Assembly: GCA_021732085.1 (NCBI GenBank)
Contig: JAKFVQ010000004.1
Coordinates: 1-64,000, forward strand
Origin: Candidatus Obscuribacterales bacterium
Lineage (GTDB): Bacteria; Cyanobacteriota; Vampirovibrionia; Obscuribacterales; Obscuribacteraceae
Reading direction: 5' to 3'
Length of the DNA stretch: 64,000 bases
Shown here one piece after another: positions 25,221-32,839 of this stretch. Position 1 is the first letter of the stretch; each line of letters opens with the position of its first letter. The notes beneath the pieces were generated by a model. The model worked only from the letters and a program-made list of their open reading frames with translations. It was not told the origin of the DNA and did not search any database. Made by a program: the position numbers and the translations under genes.

Positions 25221-26027
25221 ATGCAACTAGAACGTTATCAAGTCACACTAGACATTAACCAAGAAGACAAGCGACTTTTTCATTCGCCGGCGCGTGGAGC
25301 GCTTCTTCACGGACTTCTAATGCGAGAAAGTGGGGGCACCAAGCTACACGGACAGACAAACGCTCCGCGTCCTTTTAGTCAATATCTAGGCAGCGGTAAT
25401 GAATCAACTCGCATTTGGACGATCAATTTGCTTCACGATAAGGCTCAGGCTCTCAAAGAATGGATTTTGAAATTGAAAGAACAGTCTGAGACAGCAGAGT
25501 CTCCCACGCAGCTATACATTGAGCACTATGACTGCTCCGTCAAGGTCAGCAAGGTTGAACTGACTGCGTCATTGAGTTACGAAAAATTATTTGATGAATC
25601 AATATCAAATTTAGCTCCGAAGTTCTCAACGTTCGATATTCTCACTCCGGTTATTTTCAAGAAAGCTGGTCAAGAAGTACCACACCCATTTCCTGAAGCG
25701 CGCCTGATAGTGCAAAGTGCCTTGTCGCGCTGGAATGCGTTCAGTGATTGCGCGAAATTTGAGGAGCCCGAAATATTGGAAGAAATAAGCAAGCACGTCT
25801 CTATCTTTTCTTTTCGCCTCAAATCTCAACACGTTGCAATGGATAAAATTGATTTTGCAGGATCAGTCGGTGCTCTTTCCTTTGTGGTGCATCGATCTGA
25901 ACTTCGACAGATCTTCGATCTGTGCGGACGCTATGTTGAGTTTTGTGGGCTAGGAGCGAAGACCGCTATGGGACTTGGGGCAAGCAAATACACTGCACAA
26001 GAACTCAAAAAGGAGTCGCAAATATGA
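25221..26027 (+). CDS. cas6: Cas6-like CRISPR RNA endoribonuclease
   Basis: A 268-residue protein with the double ferredoxin fold of Cas6. The N-terminal strand is YQVTLDINQ, and FHSPARGALLHGLL has a histidine that could serve in catalysis. Near the C-terminus the glycine-rich loop GLGAKTAMGLGAS matches the Cas6 G-rich signature. Cas6 cuts pre-crRNA inside the repeat. Its presence implies that a repeat array exists, or once existed, somewhere in the genome, since no intact array lies in this window. A few degenerate repeat-like bases follow about 60 bases downstream. Confidence 0.82.
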   Translation: MQLERYQVTLDINQEDKRLFHSPARGALLHGLLMRESGGTKLHGQTNAPRPFSQYLGSGNESTRIWTINLLHDKAQALKEWILKLKEQSETAESPTQLYIEHYDCSVKVSKVELTASLSYEKLFDESISNLAPKFSTFDILTPVIFKKAGQEVPHPFPEARLIVQSALSRWNAFSDCAKFEEPEILEEISKHVSIFSFRLKSQHVAMDKIDFAGSVGALSFVVHRSELRQIFDLCGRYVEFCGLGAKTAMGLGASKYTAQELKKESQI

Positions 26028-26083
26028 AAACGAGGAGCGAATCAGCGGTCTGATCAGGATGCCAAACAACGAAACTATGCTAG

Positions 26084-26170
26084 ATTATGTAGACCCGCAA
26101 GGGGACGGAGCTGTCGCATTATTGTTCGCCATAGCAAGTCTCCTTTCATAACCCCGACAGGGGACGAAGA
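26084..26170. CRISPR. Possible remnant of a CRISPR array (two repeat-like hairpins)
   Basis: Two short GC hairpins, CCCGCAAGGGGACGGAG (ending 26110) and ACCCCGACAGGGGACGAAG (ending 26169), stand 59 bases apart directly after cas6. Their shared AGGGGACG core and the preceding CTCCTTTCATAA resemble the 3' halves of type III repeats that end in GGGGACGGAAAC. Only the 3' halves resemble each other, and the spacing is short for a repeat plus spacer. This could be a decayed array end or coincidence. Confidence 0.3.
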
Positions 26171-26191
26171 GCCTTCACAGGCTTCTAGAAA

Positions 26192-26225
26192 CTAGAAACC
26201 CGCAGTTTGCACTGCGGGTTTCTAG
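26192..26225. terminator. Hairpin terminator between cas6 and the convergent genes
   Basis: A perfect 15-bp stem (CTAGAAACCCGCAGT at 26192-26206 with its complement at 26211-26225) and a 4-base TTGC loop. The stem holds GGGTTT, and T-rich bases lie inside its 3' arm rather than after it. It could end transcripts from both sides. Confidence 0.7.
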
Positions 26226-26256
26226 TCGTGTCGGAAGCAAGGTGATCGAAAAAAAC

Positions 26257-26439
26257 TTAGGATTTAGGCTCTCCCTTGAGCAGTCCAATTTGCCATTCGT
26301 TGTTCAACTCCGCAATTCTGGCGAAAACGCTGTCTTCTTGGCGAACTCTGGCTTTCGGCTTTTCCCCTTTTCTGGACTTTTTTTGAAATTCACGGCTCTC
26401 ATTGTCGAGAGCAGTTAAGCAATCAAATAAATCGTTCAT
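26257..26439 (-). CDS. Small hypothetical protein
   Basis: A 60-residue charged protein (MNDLFDCLTALDNES... ending in KGEPKS) with a basic middle section. GGAGA lies about 12 bases before the ATG, which is acceptable for a start. It has no signal or membrane segment and no recognisable domain. It sits between the terminator after cas6 and the amidotransferase-like gene on the same strand. Confidence 0.4.
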   Translation of the reverse strand: MNDLFDCLTALDNESREFQKKSRKGEKPKARVRQEDSVFARIAELNNEWQIGLLKGEPKS

Positions 26440-26602
26440 TCTGGCTTTGTTCTCCGTTCAGTTGAAGTAACTCCGCCGAATAACCAAATACTAATGGAAG
26501 CATTCCGGTTTTTCAGTGTGCATTGAAACCGTTTGGAACTGTGTTTTTGTGCAGTGCGCGGCAGCGAAACCGCCAAAAGCACCGGGAACTGAATAGCTTG
26601 GC

Positions 26603-27481
26603 TTAGTTCGCCGAAGACAACGCTGGGTCGTTTTGCGATGCCGTTTGCTTTGCGCGACGCTCGGCACATTGCTTGACGAATTCCTCAAATAAAGGCCTAC
26701 ATGTATCGAAATCCCGCTCAGGATGCCATTGCACGCCGACCACAAAGCGCGGCCCCGCAGCCTCAATAGCTTCAACCAGTCCATCTTCCGATCTTGCAAC
26801 AACTTTCATGTTATTGCCGGGCTTGCCTACGCATTGATGGTGCGACGTCACCACTGAAACTTTGTCTGTTTTCAGAGCTGTTGCAATTTTGCTGTCAGCC
26901 GCCAACGCGACGTTATGCTTATTGAAGCCGTTCTTCCGCGGGTCAGGGCTCGAGTGCTGTACTTTGGATTCCGGATGCGCCGATGGAATGTCCTGAACCA
27001 GCTCCCCTCCGGACGCTATATTGAGCGCCTGGCAACCGGCACATATTCCCAGAACAGGAATGCTCGGATCGTCGAGAAGCGTGTGTGCAAGCAACATATC
27101 AAAATCACTTCGCTCAGTTGCCATCAGCGAAACTTTTTCGTGCTGTTTCTGATTGTACAAGGAAGGAGGATAATCATCGCCGCCAATCATCAATACGCCA
27201 TCCACGCGACTGATGGCAGCGCGGAGCTGCTCGGCATCCATCGGCGGGAGCAAAATCGGGACACCACCAGCCTTGCGTATGGCATCGACGTACTGCAAAT
27301 AAATCGCCGACTTCTTCCAAGTGTCACCTTGAACATCGGTATTGATTCCAATCACTGGCAGAGATGGGGCAGCCTTGGAGGCTGGTTCAGCCAGGACCAG
27401 CGAGGGCAGCACCGTGCAAGCGACGATGCTCGCAGAAAATGCATATGGAATCATTTTTGAAATCAGCTTAGCGAGTTTCAC
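26603..27481 (-). CDS. Exported glutamine-amidotransferase-fold hydrolase (peptidase C26)
   Basis: A 292-residue protein of the class I amidotransferase fold, closest to PuuD-type gamma-glutamyl-GABA hydrolases. The nucleophile elbow is LGICAGCQALN, and the His/Glu pair lies in VGVQWHPERD. DGVLMIGGDDYPPSLY matches the oxyanion region of the group. A signal peptide (KMIPYAFSASIVACTVLPSLVLA) precedes the domain, so it acts outside the cytoplasm, which is unusual for PuuD. The start is set at GTG 27481, nine bases after AAGGAG; the frame is open 12 codons further. The likely substrates are gamma-glutamyl amides. Confidence 0.82.
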   Translation of the reverse strand: MKLAKLISKMIPYAFSASIVACTVLPSLVLAEPASKAAPSLPVIGINTDVQGDTWKKSAIYLQYVDAIRKAGGVPILLPPMDAEQLRAAISRVDGVLMIGGDDYPPSLYNQKQHEKVSLMATERSDFDMLLAHTLLDDPSIPVLGICAGCQALNIASGGELVQDIPSAHPESKVQHSSPDPRKNGFNKHNVALAADSKIATALKTDKVSVVTSHHQCVGKPGNNMKVVARSEDGLVEAIEAAGPRFVVGVQWHPERDFDTCRPLFEEFVKQCAERRAKQTASQNDPALSSAN

Positions 27482-27684
27482 GCAGGTTGGCTCCTTTTCC
27501 CGGTCGAAGTCGAACACGACAATACATCATACGAGCTTGGATTCCATTTTGCGCATATCGACATTTGACTGTATTGCGCCTCAGGCTGTGGCATTCCCGA
27601 CGTCAGCTTAGAATACTTAAATGTTGCCAGGGGCTTCTTTTGGGTAGGAAAGACTCGGGGGACCTGTCTCAACGAACTTACTAC

Positions 27685-29139
27685 ATGGCCGAACTAGAGC
27701 TCTCAGTCAAATATCAAAGCGCACCAAATCGCATTGGCTTCTACGTCATGGCAGCGATGTTTCCCATTTGGTCGTTGTTCGTGCCATTCCTACTGGGTTG
27801 CGTTATCGCATACCTTCTCCAGCATCCAAGCGGCATGCCAGCCGAGTTGACGCTGGCTACCCTGCTAGGGCTGGCAGCTATTCCGATTCTTGGCATATTG
27901 ATGTCGGCGCTCTTTGAGGACAACCGGCTTTATGTCACCAAGAGCGGTATTGCATTCCCTCTGTATTTAGTGCCGTTCATGGGCTTCCGCCGCCACCGAA
28001 CATGGTCAGAGCTACAGGGCGCTGGGCTGCGTAGGACCAAAGAAGCATTGGACATGGACTCCGATTCCATGTATTTGCTTTTTGACAAAACTATTCCACT
28101 TCAGTTCCGACTGAAACATCTCGATAAAGTGCATTTGGAACAAATGCTTTTAGCAATCGAACTTTGGAGCGGTAAGCAAACCAGAACGCCGGAGCTAGTC
28201 GATTACCAAAACAGATTGCACAACGAGAACAAAGGACTCGGGCGTCTCAGTCAGGTCGAAATGTGGGAAGAAGAACTGACGCGCAGATTCAGTGCCACAT
28301 CATTTGTCCCGCTCGAGCCAGGACGCAAAATGCTGGGTGGCTCTGTTGAAATCGTCCGGCAACTTGCCTTCGGTGGACTGTCAGCCATTTATCTAGCGCA
28401 ACAAAACATGAAAAACATGGTTGTCGTCAAAGAGGCGGTAGTGCCCGGCGATTCCAACGAAGAAACGAGAAAGAAAGCAGAAGAGCATTTCCAACGCGAA
28501 GCCAAGTTCTTGATGAAGTTGGACCATCCACACATTGCAAAAGTAATCGCTCACTTTGTTGAAGAAGGACGCGATTACATCTTGATGGAATACATCCCCG
28601 GACAGGATCTGCGCCAGATGGTCAAGCAGCATGGTCCGCAGGCTGAACTTTCAGTGGTGGATTGGTCACTTCGCATTGTCGATATCTTGCAATACTTGCA
28701 CGGACAGGAACCGCCTGTGGTGCATCGTGATTTAACGCCGGACAATCTGGTTTTGGATAAATCCGGAGAGCTAGTGCTAATTGACTTCGGTGCTGCAAAC
28801 CAATTCGTAGGCACCGCGACTGGTACGCTGGTTGGAAAGCAATCATATATTTCGCCAGAGCAATTGAGAGGGAAAGCAAGCACTGCAAGCGACATCTATT
28901 CGTTTGGTGGCAGCATGTACTTTCTTCTGACTGGACAAGACCCGACGCCTCTAGCATCATCGCACCCGATGAGCGTGCTTCCAAAAATGAATGGCGATCT
29001 CGACGAGCTTGTCGCAGACATGACTAAGTTCGACTCGGAACAAAGACTTTGTGATCTCGAAGAGATCCGCAAGCGCCTTAGCGAAATCAAGTCGAAACTC
29101 GTTCGTGGCGAACAGGCGGTGGGCGGATTAATATCGTGA
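27685..29139 (+). CDS. Membrane-anchored Ser/Thr protein kinase A
   Basis: A 484-residue protein. Two membrane helices (residues ~20-75) come first, then a ~100-residue beta-rich segment, and the kinase domain occupies about 210-480. The glycine loop is LAFGGLSA, VVVKEAV has the ATP lysine, and FQREAKFLMKLDHPHIAKV contains the alpha-C glutamate. The catalytic loop is VVHRDLTPDNLVL, with Thr where most kinases have Lys, followed by LIDFGAAN and SPEQLRG. A similar kinase follows 31 bases downstream. The ATG at 27685 has no clear ribosome-binding site, but upstream codons are not protein-like. Confidence 0.85.
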   Translation: MAELELSVKYQSAPNRIGFYVMAAMFPIWSLFVPFLLGCVIAYLLQHPSGMPAELTLATLLGLAAIPILGILMSALFEDNRLYVTKSGIAFPLYLVPFMGFRRHRTWSELQGAGLRRTKEALDMDSDSMYLLFDKTIPLQFRLKHLDKVHLEQMLLAIELWSGKQTRTPELVDYQNRLHNENKGLGRLSQVEMWEEELTRRFSATSFVPLEPGRKMLGGSVEIVRQLAFGGLSAIYLAQQNMKNMVVVKEAVVPGDSNEETRKKAEEHFQREAKFLMKLDHPHIAKVIAHFVEEGRDYILMEYIPGQDLRQMVKQHGPQAELSVVDWSLRIVDILQYLHGQEPPVVHRDLTPDNLVLDKSGELVLIDFGAANQFVGTATGTLVGKQSYISPEQLRGKASTASDIYSFGGSMYFLLTGQDPTPLASSHPMSVLPKMNGDLDELVADMTKFDSEQRLCDLEEIRKRLSEIKSKLVRGEQAVGGLIS

Positions 29140-29170
29140 GCTTTCTCAAAGAAAACTTCGGAGATCTTGC

Positions 29171-30703
29171 ATGAGCACCCCAATAAACTTGCCGATTAAA
29201 CCGGAAGCTCTGCCTAGCAGAAAGCTACCTTCAAAGCCTGTCGCAGAGGAAATTATCGTCCGCTACCGCCCACTGGTCGAATTAGAGAAATGGGTTAAGC
29301 AGCGCGTCGATGATAGGACCGCGAACAAGACAACTTACGTGGCGGTGACGACAGTGCTTTTTGCTGTCTTCGGTCTTCCACTGATATACATGTTCTTGCA
29401 ATTTGTACTCATCCTTCTTGCACAGATTACTGGACCAGATGCAGTTGGAGCAGCAGCGGTCGCCGCGGCGAACTCATCTTTGCTTTCGACAGCGTTCTTC
29501 ATTCTTCTCGGTTTAACGTTAACCGGAACTGCTTATTACTATAGCCTCCCCACCCATTTGCTTTTGAGCAAACGAGGCATTAAGCTCCTCTGGCGGCATC
29601 GCGGACAAAACATTGAAGGCAAGCTAGAATCCTGGGACAAGATTTCCCACATGAGCATTGTCCGGCCGAAAGGAAAGACATCGCCGCTGGACCACTATAT
29701 CCGGTTCAACAACGCAAATGCCGAGGTTTTGGGACTTCGTTTGGGAAGCATCCCGAGCGCGGAAGAGCGAGCGAAAGTGCTTGAAGCTGTCGAAATATTC
29801 TCGCCAGATTTGCAGCGCGATGCTGCATGCGTGCAGGCTCTAGAGTTGCCCCCGAATTACAGTTATACCGAACTCTGGTTGCAAGCACTCTCGGGTCCGC
29901 CGAAGAGAGAGCGATTGACCCCGCTTGAGCGCGGCGCAGCATTGAGAGAACAGCGTTATTCTGTTGCCCGTCAGCTGGGTGTGGGTGGACAAGGAACGGC
30001 GTATCTTGCTTATGATCGCGAGCTGCAAATCGAAGTAGTGCTGAAGGAATTCATACTGCCGGTCTTCGTTGATGTGAATGTCCGTCGACAGAGCCTCGAG
30101 CGCTTCGAGCATGAAGCGAAGATTTTGCGCCAATTAGATTTCGACAAAATTGTAGGACTAATCGATTTCTTTGTAGAGGATCATCGTGGATATTTGGTAC
30201 TTGAACACATCGACGGCAAGAGCCTCAGAGAGATAGTGCTGCAATCAGGTGCGATGGATGAAGCAACCGTCAGAGGCTTAGCAGCACAGATGTGCGAAAT
30301 ACAAATCTACATGCACAATCTCACACCGCCAGTAGTGCATCGTGACTTCACCCCAGACAATCTAATTTTGCGAAAAGACGGAATGCTTAAGCTAGTGGAC
30401 TTTAACGTCGCACAGCAAAAGGAAAGCACCGCAACAGGCACCGTTGTTGGTAAGCATGCGTATCTGCCGCCCGAACAGTTCAGAGGACAACCAACCACGC
30501 AGAGCGACATATACTCAATGGGCGCCTCGCTATTCTTCATTCTCACAGGTCAGGAGCCGGATCCAATTACAACATTGCATCCTCGTAAAGTTAACGCGAC
30601 TGTCTCGGAAGAACTTGATGCCATAATCGCCCGAGCCACGCAAATCGAACTAAAGGATCGCTATCTCCGCTGCGAAGATTTGCTGGCTGATCTGACGCGA
30701 TAG
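29171..30703 (+). CDS. Membrane-anchored Ser/Thr protein kinase B, DFN variant
   Basis: A 510-residue paralogue of the preceding kinase, with the same order: two membrane helices (~55-80 and ~105-130), a ~100-residue linker domain, and the kinase domain from ~255. Motifs are LGVGGQGTAYLA, VVLKEFI, FEHEAKILRQLD, VVHRDFTPDNLIL and LVDFNVAQ, then PPEQFRG. As in its neighbour, Thr replaces the catalytic-loop Lys, and here DFG is also DFN. The metal-binding aspartates are kept, so activity is possible but may be weak. The ATG is preceded by GGAG at 29160-29163. The two genes are probably one transcript and may act on each other. Confidence 0.85.
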   Translation: MSTPINLPIKPEALPSRKLPSKPVAEEIIVRYRPLVELEKWVKQRVDDRTANKTTYVAVTTVLFAVFGLPLIYMFLQFVLILLAQITGPDAVGAAAVAAANSSLLSTAFFILLGLTLTGTAYYYSLPTHLLLSKRGIKLLWRHRGQNIEGKLESWDKISHMSIVRPKGKTSPLDHYIRFNNANAEVLGLRLGSIPSAEERAKVLEAVEIFSPDLQRDAACVQALELPPNYSYTELWLQALSGPPKRERLTPLERGAALREQRYSVARQLGVGGQGTAYLAYDRELQIEVVLKEFILPVFVDVNVRRQSLERFEHEAKILRQLDFDKIVGLIDFFVEDHRGYLVLEHIDGKSLREIVLQSGAMDEATVRGLAAQMCEIQIYMHNLTPPVVHRDFTPDNLILRKDGMLKLVDFNVAQQKESTATGTVVGKHAYLPPEQFRGQPTTQSDIYSMGASLFFILTGQEPDPITTLHPRKVNATVSEELDAIIARATQIELKDRYLRCEDLLADLTR

Positions 30704-30883
30704 GACTGCGCAAGTTGCCACAACGCGTCAGATTTCTTCGGAGCAGGAAGCGCGCTGCACATAACCGAAGAACCGAAGAAGCAAAGCGCGAAGTCTGCGA
30801 ATATGAACCCGGTAGATCTCAACCGGCATCACGAAACCCGAAACCGGCGGTCCAGAAGAGCAGCCGTATGAGCGGGCTGGAAG

Positions 30884-30975
30884 CCGGCGCTCCCATCGGC
30901 GGAACCGCGCTGCCATTAGCGATCCCGCGCTCAGCGCCGCGCTCCCATCAACGGACCCGCGTGCCCATTAGCTCC
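30884..30975. repeat. Short imperfect ~20-bp repeats
   Basis: Four to five units of the type CGCGCTCCCATCAACGGACC follow one another with substitutions and one truncated unit. The first, GCCGGCGCTCCC (30882-30893), is the reverse complement of a 12-base stretch in the insert of csm4 at 23677-23688. It lies between the kinase stop and the convergent membrane gene. Confidence 0.5.
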
Positions 30976-30976
30976 G

Positions 30977-31588
30977 CTAATCATCTCTGCGCTTGAATGA
31001 ATTGATGATTGCATCCATTCGTTGCAAGAGGGTGATTGAGGCGAGGGGAATGAACAGGACGAACATTACTTCGAAGACTGAGTATCCATACACAACTGCC
31101 TTAGCGCGCACGGAGTAAACAACGCAGAAAAACATCAGCAAAACGATTCGATTTGATTTGCACAGCAAGCCACCGCGCTCGCTATGTCCGAAGCCATTTC
31201 CGATTTCACCGACGTAGCTGACCAACATCATTGAAATAATCGCGAGCAGAGCCAGGTGCGGTCGAATCTGCTCCCAAAAGATCAATCCCATTAACATCGA
31301 GAGATCTGATAAACGATGGCACAAGCGCACGGTGAGTTGAAGCCCTGGATTGACCTCTTTCATACCATCGAGAATCGACTGCTCGATTGACTCGGTGACC
31401 AGGCGGATAATGAGTAAGGGAAGAACGCCGAGCGCCATTATCGGTTGTTTCTCAGCGGCGAATAAAAAGAATCCGGCGCCGGCGGATGCTGCCAGCCCCA
31501 TCCAGCTAAACACCTCGGGCGAGACATTAGCACAGCTTTTCGAAAGCGGTCTCAACCACTTTTCCAGCCAGAGGCTTATCCCGTCCAC
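30977..31588 (-). CDS. CDP-alcohol phosphatidyltransferase-like membrane protein
   Basis: A 203-residue protein with about six hydrophobic segments. The N-terminal NVSPEVFSWMGLAASAG pattern resembles the start of CDP-alcohol phosphatidyltransferases. The family motif D-x2-D-G-x2-A-R-x8-G-x3-D-x3-D is only partly recognisable (SILDGMKEVN then CHRLSDLSM), with several aspartates missing. It may be a degenerate or non-catalytic member, or another membrane protein with chance resemblance. It converges with kinase B. Confidence 0.45.
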   Translation of the reverse strand: MDGISLWLEKWLRPLSKSCANVSPEVFSWMGLAASAGAGFFLFAAEKQPIMALGVLPLLIIRLVTESIEQSILDGMKEVNPGLQLTVRLCHRLSDLSMLMGLIFWEQIRPHLALLAIISMMLVSYVGEIGNGFGHSERGGLLCKSNRIVLLMFFCVVYSVRAKAVVYGYSVFEVMFVLFIPLASITLLQRMDAIINSFKRRDD

Positions 31589-31677
31589 AAATCCTCCCTG
31601 AGCCCAGCTTTTAATCTAGCTGCCATGATTCATCATACCCCGTTGGGTCATTTGTCTCCCATAAGGACCGTAGAACC

Positions 31678-32823
31678 TCAACCTGCAGGCACTTTCGCCT
31701 TTGCAGACTTGTCCTTCGTCACCTCCTTCACACACATCATCAATTCGTACAAAACACCCCGCATCCGCAATTCGGAGAACGGTTTGAAATGCACCATCCG
31801 ATAACGCGCACCTTTTGCCACCAGATGGCGGTCGAGGTCGTCAAACAGCTCTTCAGCGCGGATGGACTCGCCGACTTGGAGGAATGTAATCACTACCTCT
31901 CCCGGACGATTCATCTTCTTGGATGCCTCTATTAGCACATCTTGCAGAGGCGCTCCCGTGTTCTGCAATCCATCAGTAATCACAGCTATCATCAAAGGTT
32001 TCGATCCCGCTTTGCGATGATAGAAGTAATCATTCATTGTAGTTTGCAGCGCAGTAGAAATATCTTTTGCGCCAGCTGGTCGGATCTTATCGAAGACCTG
32101 GCGCAAGTCATAGAGCGTCACTCCATCGCGCATCTGAAACCGATCATTGAACAAGCCGAGATTGAAACCGTCTTCCAAAACACGATCGGTCGCAAGAAAA
32201 ACATTATCGATCTGCTCTTTACTCCACATCCATTTAGTGATGTCGCCCGGACAACCCGCATGATCATCAGCCATTGATTGTGAGCGATCAAGCAAAATCA
32301 CCAGCTCACACTCACCTAACGACTTCAGCTCCTTATCGAATGGAGAATCACCGAATGAGAATGGAATTTTCCGCGCTTCGAACTCCGACTTCAATCCCTT
32401 AACGTTGGTCGCAATTTTCGTTTGATACTTACGCCCCTTGCGTTCAATATCCATGATCACAGAGTTCTCATCGAGACTGGCTTTGAGCACAGTATCACCC
32501 TTTTGCACGCCCGAATATGCGGCGGCGCTTCCGAGCGAAATTTTGTCCACTATCCCGGGAAGTTTTCCGCCTATCACGCGCACACCGCTCGATGACAAAA
32601 TATAGGACAATTCATCTATTCGTCCGTAAAGAGTGATACCACCACTAGCAGATTTTGTTACACCGCTGGTCTTTGCTGAACCAGTCTTCGCAGCGCCACT
32701 TTGCTCGCCTGACTTTGCCTGCACAGTGCTCGACAATTCAGAGCAAAGCAAGCCGGCAACAAGTGAAAAAATCAGCAGAGATGTATTTGTTGGGTGAAGA
32801 AATGATAGCTGCCCTGATCGCAT
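31678..32823 (-). CDS. Exported PDZ and von Willebrand factor A domain protein
   Basis: A 381-residue protein. The signal peptide (SLLIFSLVAGLLCSELSSTVQA) is followed by a Ser/Thr/Lys-rich linker, a PDZ-like segment at ~65-145 (GKLPGIVDKISLGSAAAYSGVQKGD) and a VWA domain from ~170. Its metal site DRSQSM (D-x-S-x-S) is intact, and later AVITDGLQNTG provides the conserved aspartate. VWA domains bind partners through a metal ion, and PDZ binds C-termini. The gene runs in the same direction as the TPR gene upstream, with a 17-base gap, suggesting one envelope assembly. Confidence 0.8.
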   Translation of the reverse strand: MRSGQLSFLHPTNTSLLIFSLVAGLLCSELSSTVQAKSGEQSGAAKTGSAKTSGVTKSASGGITLYGRIDELSYILSSSGVRVIGGKLPGIVDKISLGSAAAYSGVQKGDTVLKASLDENSVIMDIERKGRKYQTKIATNVKGLKSEFEARKIPFSFGDSPFDKELKSLGECELVILLDRSQSMADDHAGCPGDITKWMWSKEQIDNVFLATDRVLEDGFNLGLFNDRFQMRDGVTLYDLRQVFDKIRPAGAKDISTALQTTMNDYFYHRKAGSKPLMIAVITDGLQNTGAPLQDVLIEASKKMNRPGEVVITFLQVGESIRAEELFDDLDRHLVAKGARYRMVHFKPFSELRMRGVLYELMMCVKEVTKDKSAKAKVPAG

Positions 32824-32839
32824 ATTCGAAACGCCTATC

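Noticed and set aside
26028..26260. A full CRISPR array after cas6
   Set aside because: Only two short hairpin-like pieces are present with no regular repeat-spacer pattern, so it is reported only as a possible remnant.
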